Shown in pieces: positions 61,102 through 64,000 of a stretch of DNA of 64,000 nt; position 1 is the first letter of the stretch, and each line of letters starts with the position of its first letter. A program made the translations under genes and the position numbers. The notes under the pieces are model-generated. The model was not told where the DNA came from, searched no databases, and saw only the letters and a list, made by a program, of their open reading frames with translations. The DNA comes from Hymenobacter gummosus (GTDB lineage: Bacteria > Bacteroidota > Bacteroidia > Cytophagales > Hymenobacteraceae): contig NZ_RXOF01000005.1 of the NCBI RefSeq assembly GCF_003970915.1, positions 310,001-374,000 of the forward strand, read 5' to 3'.

Positions 61102-62763
61102 ATGAAAGCAGTTCTACTACTCACCGCTGCCACGGCCTGGACCTCCTTATTCGCCGAAATGGCCGCGGCCCAGGCGCCAACCAGCCTGCTGCCGGTGCGC
61201 AACGCCTTAGCAGTGCCCCGCTCGGCAACGGTTTCAGCTACGCTGCCGCGGGCGCTGTCGGCCGGTGCTGTGCTGACGGTCTTCAGCCAACAAGCCGGCG
61301 GCCGAAAAGCTGGCACCGCTACCATTGCCGGCAACACCGTCGTCTTCACCCCGGCCACCGGTTTCAAGCCGGGTGAGCAGCTGACAGCCGTCGTGACCGA
61401 TGGCAGCGTGAAATACCTCTGGCAGTTTACCGCCGCCACGGGCGCTGGTACGGGCGTGTTTGGCGGCGGCAGTGACACGCCTGTGTCGCAAACCTCGATG
61501 GTTACGGGGGACATCGACGGCGACGGGGACCTGGACGCGGTGGTGCCGACCAATGGCACCGCCCTCGACCTGTTGCTCAACGACGGTACCGGCGCCTTGA
61601 CCCAGCGCAGCTTGAGCACCGGCTCTAACTCCGTCAACGTGGCTCTGCTTGGCGACATCGACAACGACGGGGACTTGGACTTGCTGGCCACGCGCAATAC
61701 GGCCGTAGCCACCCGGATTTTTCTGCTCCGTAACAACAACGGCACTTTCACGGGCCCTGCCGACATCATCAGCTCCACCAACGGCTCAGGTATTCCGGCC
61801 GTGGCCCTGGGTGATATGGATAGCGACGGCGACCAGGATATCGTTATGCAGCGGGGCGGGACACCTCAGGCCGAAGTGCTTTTCAACGACGGCAGCGGCT
61901 CGTTTGCTGGCAACGTCATCATCACGCTTCCCAGTGATGCGCGGCGCCTGCAGCTTCACGACCTGGACAACGACGGTGACCTGGATGTACTGGCTGCCAC
62001 CAGCCGTGGCCTCAGCATCCGCCTGAACAACGGGTCAGCAGCCACTTTCACTGCTGTCCCCGATGTGGCTGAAACCAGCTACACCGGCACCATTGCCGTC
62101 GGGGATATCGACGGCGACGGAGACCTGGATGTCATCATTCCGCCCTTCGACTACAACGGGGTTATTTACGTGCGGCTCAACAACGGCAATGCCGCGTTTG
62201 CCCCCGCCACCCAACTGCTGGCCGTGCCCTACGCCACGGAAGTAGCCCTCGGCGACGTAGACAACGACGGCGACCTGGATATTTTGGCCACGGCTCCGGG
62301 TGGCAACGTCGGCATCAGTCGCAACAACGGCACTGGCTCCTTTAGCGTCGCCTCCACGCTCAGCGTCGGTCAGCGCAGCGCACAGTCCCTCGCACTGGTC
62401 GATATGAACAACGACGGGGCCCTCGACCTGGTGTTTGGCAACTATGGCCAAAGCTCCAACCAGCTCAGCGTCCGCCTGAACGGCACGGCGGCCCCCACCA
62501 GCACCCTAGATGCTTCTGCCGCCTCGTTCCAGCTCTGGCCCAACCCGCTCGGGCCGGGCAATGCGCTACAGTTGACCCTGGCCGCCGCCGCTCCCACGGC
62601 ATCCTACTTCCTGCTGAACGGGCTCGGGCAGGCAGTACGGGCTCAGACCTTCAGCGGCCAGCGCACCAGCATCAGTTCCGCGGGGTTGGCCAGTGGGGTG
62701 TACCTGCTCAAAGTACAGGTGCCGGGCCAGTTGCCAGTGTCGCGCCGCGTGGTCGTCGAATGA
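61102..62763 (+). CDS. FG-GAP repeat protein with T9SS sorting domain, copy 2
   Basis: 553 residues, paralogue of the 57589 gene with the same architecture: signal peptide (to MAAAQ), Ig-like domain (LLPVRNALAVPRSATVSATL, AGAVLTVFSQQAGG), seven DxDxDGDxD loops (first DIDGDGDLD, last DMNNDGALD) and a type A T9SS C-terminal domain (FQLWPNPLGPGNALQL, GLASGVYLLKV, ending VVVE). Secreted surface or extracellular protein. Terminator downstream. Confidence 0.93.
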   Translation: MKAVLLLTAATAWTSLFAEMAAAQAPTSLLPVRNALAVPRSATVSATLPRALSAGAVLTVFSQQAGGRKAGTATIAGNTVVFTPATGFKPGEQLTAVVTDGSVKYLWQFTAATGAGTGVFGGGSDTPVSQTSMVTGDIDGDGDLDAVVPTNGTALDLLLNDGTGALTQRSLSTGSNSVNVALLGDIDNDGDLDLLATRNTAVATRIFLLRNNNGTFTGPADIISSTNGSGIPAVALGDMDSDGDQDIVMQRGGTPQAEVLFNDGSGSFAGNVIITLPSDARRLQLHDLDNDGDLDVLAATSRGLSIRLNNGSAATFTAVPDVAETSYTGTIAVGDIDGDGDLDVIIPPFDYNGVIYVRLNNGNAAFAPATQLLAVPYATEVALGDVDNDGDLDILATAPGGNVGISRNNGTGSFSVASTLSVGQRSAQSLALVDMNNDGALDLVFGNYGQSSNQLSVRLNGTAAPTSTLDASAASFQLWPNPLGPGNALQLTLAAAAPTASYFLLNGLGQAVRAQTFSGQRTSISSAGLASGVYLLKVQVPGQLPVSRRVVVE

Positions 62764-62782
62764 CACCCGGGTTACAGAGTAG

Positions 62783-62812
62783 AAAGGACGGCTCCAAAGG
62801 CCGTCCTTTTTT
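62783..62812 (+). terminator. Terminator after FG-GAP copy 2
   Basis: AAAGGACGGC / GCCGTCCTTT, 7-bp loop, followed by TTT. Confidence 0.88.
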
Positions 62813-62878
62813 GTTACTCTGATACGCAAAAACTCCCGCCGCCGCAACGTTTCCTTTCCCCGCTAGCGGCGGTAACTT

Positions 62879-62886
62879 TACTTTTG
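62879..62886 (+). promoter_or_regulatory. Bacteroidota -7 box of dnaE
   Basis: TACTTTTG, exact TAnnTTTG, 35 bp before the dnaE start codon. Confidence 0.6.
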
Positions 62887-62921
62887 GTTTGGTGGCCTAA
62901 TGCCGCCGGACCCGCTTGCCC

Positions 62922-64000
62922 ATGCCCACGTTCTCGCACCTGCACTGCCACACCCAATATTCCCTGCTCGACGGCCAGGCCAGCATCAGCGCGCTGATGA
63001 AAAAGGCCCAGAAGGACGGCATGCCCGCCGTGGCCCTCACCGACCACGGGAACATGTTCGGGGCGTTCAACTTCGTGGCCGAGGCCAACAAGTACAACGT
63101 CAAGCCCATTGTCGGCTGCGAGTTCTATTTGGTGGAGGACCGGCACAAGAAAACCTTCAGCCGGGAAAAGGGCGAGCGGGACAACCGCTTCCACCAGCTG
63201 CTGCTGGCCAAGGACCAGGCCGGCTATCAGAACCTGGCCAAGCTCTGCTCCATGAGCTTTATCGAGGGCACGTACTCCAAGTACCCGCGCATCGATAAGG
63301 AGCTGCTGCTGCAGTACCACGAGGGCCTGATTGCTACCTCCTGCTGCATCGGGGCTGAGATTCCGCAGGCTTTGCTGTGGAAATCGGAGGAAGAGGCGGA
63401 AAAGCTGCTGCGCTGGTGGCTGGACTTGTTTGGCGAGGACTACTACATCGAAATCCAGCGCCACGGCATCGAGAACATCGACAACACGGGCAAGAGCCAG
63501 GAGGACCTGAACCAGACGCTGCTCAAGTGGGCGCAGAAGTATAACGTCAAGGTCATTGCCACCAACGACTCGCACTACGTCGATCAGCAGGACTTCGCCC
63601 CGCACGATTTGCTCTTGTGCGTGAACACCGGCGAGGAGCACAGCATCCCGGTCGGTGACTTCCAGACCAAGTACTTCCGTCTGATTTCGGGTCAGAACGA
63701 GGTGCTATACGACCACCTCGACAACCTGCGCCCCCTGGCCGGCCGCGACGACGCCGTGCGCCGCCAGCTCATGCGCATCGACGAGGAGCTGCAGATGCCC
63801 AAGCCCAAGTCGCGCTTCGGCTTCCCCAACGACCAGTTCTACTTCAAGACCCAGGCGGAAATGGCGAACCTGTTCGCCGACGTGCCCGAAAGCCTGGATA
63901 ACACCAACGAAATCGTTGACAAAATCACGCCGCCCAAGCTGGCGCGCGACATCCTGCTCCCCAACTTCCCGCTGCCGGCCGGCTTTGCCAACGCCGACGA
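62922..64000 (+). CDS. dnaE: DNA polymerase III subunit alpha, N-terminal part (runs off window)
   Basis: 359 residues visible of a protein normally about 1,200. The PHP domain opens at once: FSHLHCHTQYSLLDG, MPAVALTDHGNMFG, VKPIVGCEFYLVE, GLIATSCCIGAEIPQALL and IATNDSHYVDQQD. The palm with the catalytic Asp residues lies beyond the window edge. Replicative polymerase in the cytoplasm. An insertion (HKKTFSREKGERDN) in the early PHP part is common in Bacteroidota. A -7 box precedes it. Confidence 0.96.
   Translation, partial: MPTFSHLHCHTQYSLLDGQASISALMKKAQKDGMPAVALTDHGNMFGAFNFVAEANKYNVKPIVGCEFYLVEDRHKKTFSREKGERDNRFHQLLLAKDQAGYQNLAKLCSMSFIEGTYSKYPRIDKELLLQYHEGLIATSCCIGAEIPQALLWKSEEEAEKLLRWWLDLFGEDYYIEIQRHGIENIDNTGKSQEDLNQTLLKWAQKYNVKVIATNDSHYVDQQDFAPHDLLLCVNTGEEHSIPVGDFQTKYFRLISGQNEVLYDHLDNLRPLAGRDDAVRRQLMRIDEELQMPKPKSRFGFPNDQFYFKTQAEMANLFADVPESLDNTNEIVDKITPPKLARDILLPNFPLPAGFANAD

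Overview
The window comes from a GC-rich member of the Bacteroidota, most likely a Hymenobacter-like organism of the Cytophagales. The sequence signs are Bacteroidota-type -7 promoter boxes (TAnnTTTG), almost no Shine-Dalgarno sequences, two FG-GAP proteins with a type IX secretion (T9SS) C-terminal sorting domain, an outer-membrane beta-barrel protein with a carboxypeptidase-regulatory-like N-terminal domain, and a Rho factor with a huge disordered insertion. It looks like chromosome. I saw no rRNA, tRNA, insertion sequence or CRISPR array. Many short intergenic spaces instead carry large imperfect palindromes of several families.

Layout. 0-8 kb: the end of an M1 aminopeptidase, a pyrophosphatase-like lipoprotein that has lost its catalytic acids, a coiled-coil periplasmic protein, a tetrahydropterin pair (6-pyruvoyl-tetrahydropterin synthase family, then folE), a TIGR01777 epimerase, two lipoproteins (one is a Kunitz domain) and a doubly disrupted membrane-anchored gene. 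8-20 kb (minus strand): PBP1A, a metallophosphoesterase, then a long run of small membrane proteins with a ferritin-like protein, a large DUF4153/DUF4173-like protein and a winged-helix regulator. Three of these genes share a 17-bp palindrome just before their start codons. 20-24.6 kb: tandem membrane paralogues, a methyltransferase, a UbiA prenyltransferase, a lipoprotein and a DsbA-family protein. 24.9-35.4 kb: rho, serS, a UBP zinc finger, a lipoprotein, OsmC, a family 9 glycosyltransferase, PolX (polymerase site degenerate, PHP site intact), a lipoprotein and an EVE protein.

35.4-37.6 kb is an AT-rich foreign-looking patch. It holds an orphan JAB-like polymorphic-toxin C-terminus, its likely exported immunity protein and an RHS-like fragment. 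Next to it is an XRE-type regulator preceded by three perfect palindromes spaced exactly 43 bp apart. 37.8-51.4 kb: exported proteins, DUF4252, Xaa-Pro aminopeptidase, a second family 9 glycosyltransferase, an M16 peptidase, a stand-alone SRA-YDG protein, an O-methyltransferase, an outer-membrane protein and a frameshifted NmrA-like gene. 51.5-64 kb: a LysM lytic transglycosylase, an FAD oxidoreductase, a fatty-acid desaturase, two copies of a [small secreted helical protein + seven-repeat FG-GAP/T9SS protein] cassette around a DUF6683-like gene, and the start of dnaE.

As a whole the window is mainly envelope biology (peptidoglycan synthesis and turnover, LPS-type sugar transfer, lipoproteins, T9SS cargo, small membrane proteins) plus housekeeping information processing (rho, serS, dnaE, polX). 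The most novel-looking pieces are the shared-operator membrane regulon at 17.4-20.1 kb, the regulator with a triple palindrome beside a toxin remnant at 36-37.6 kb, and the pseudoenzymes.
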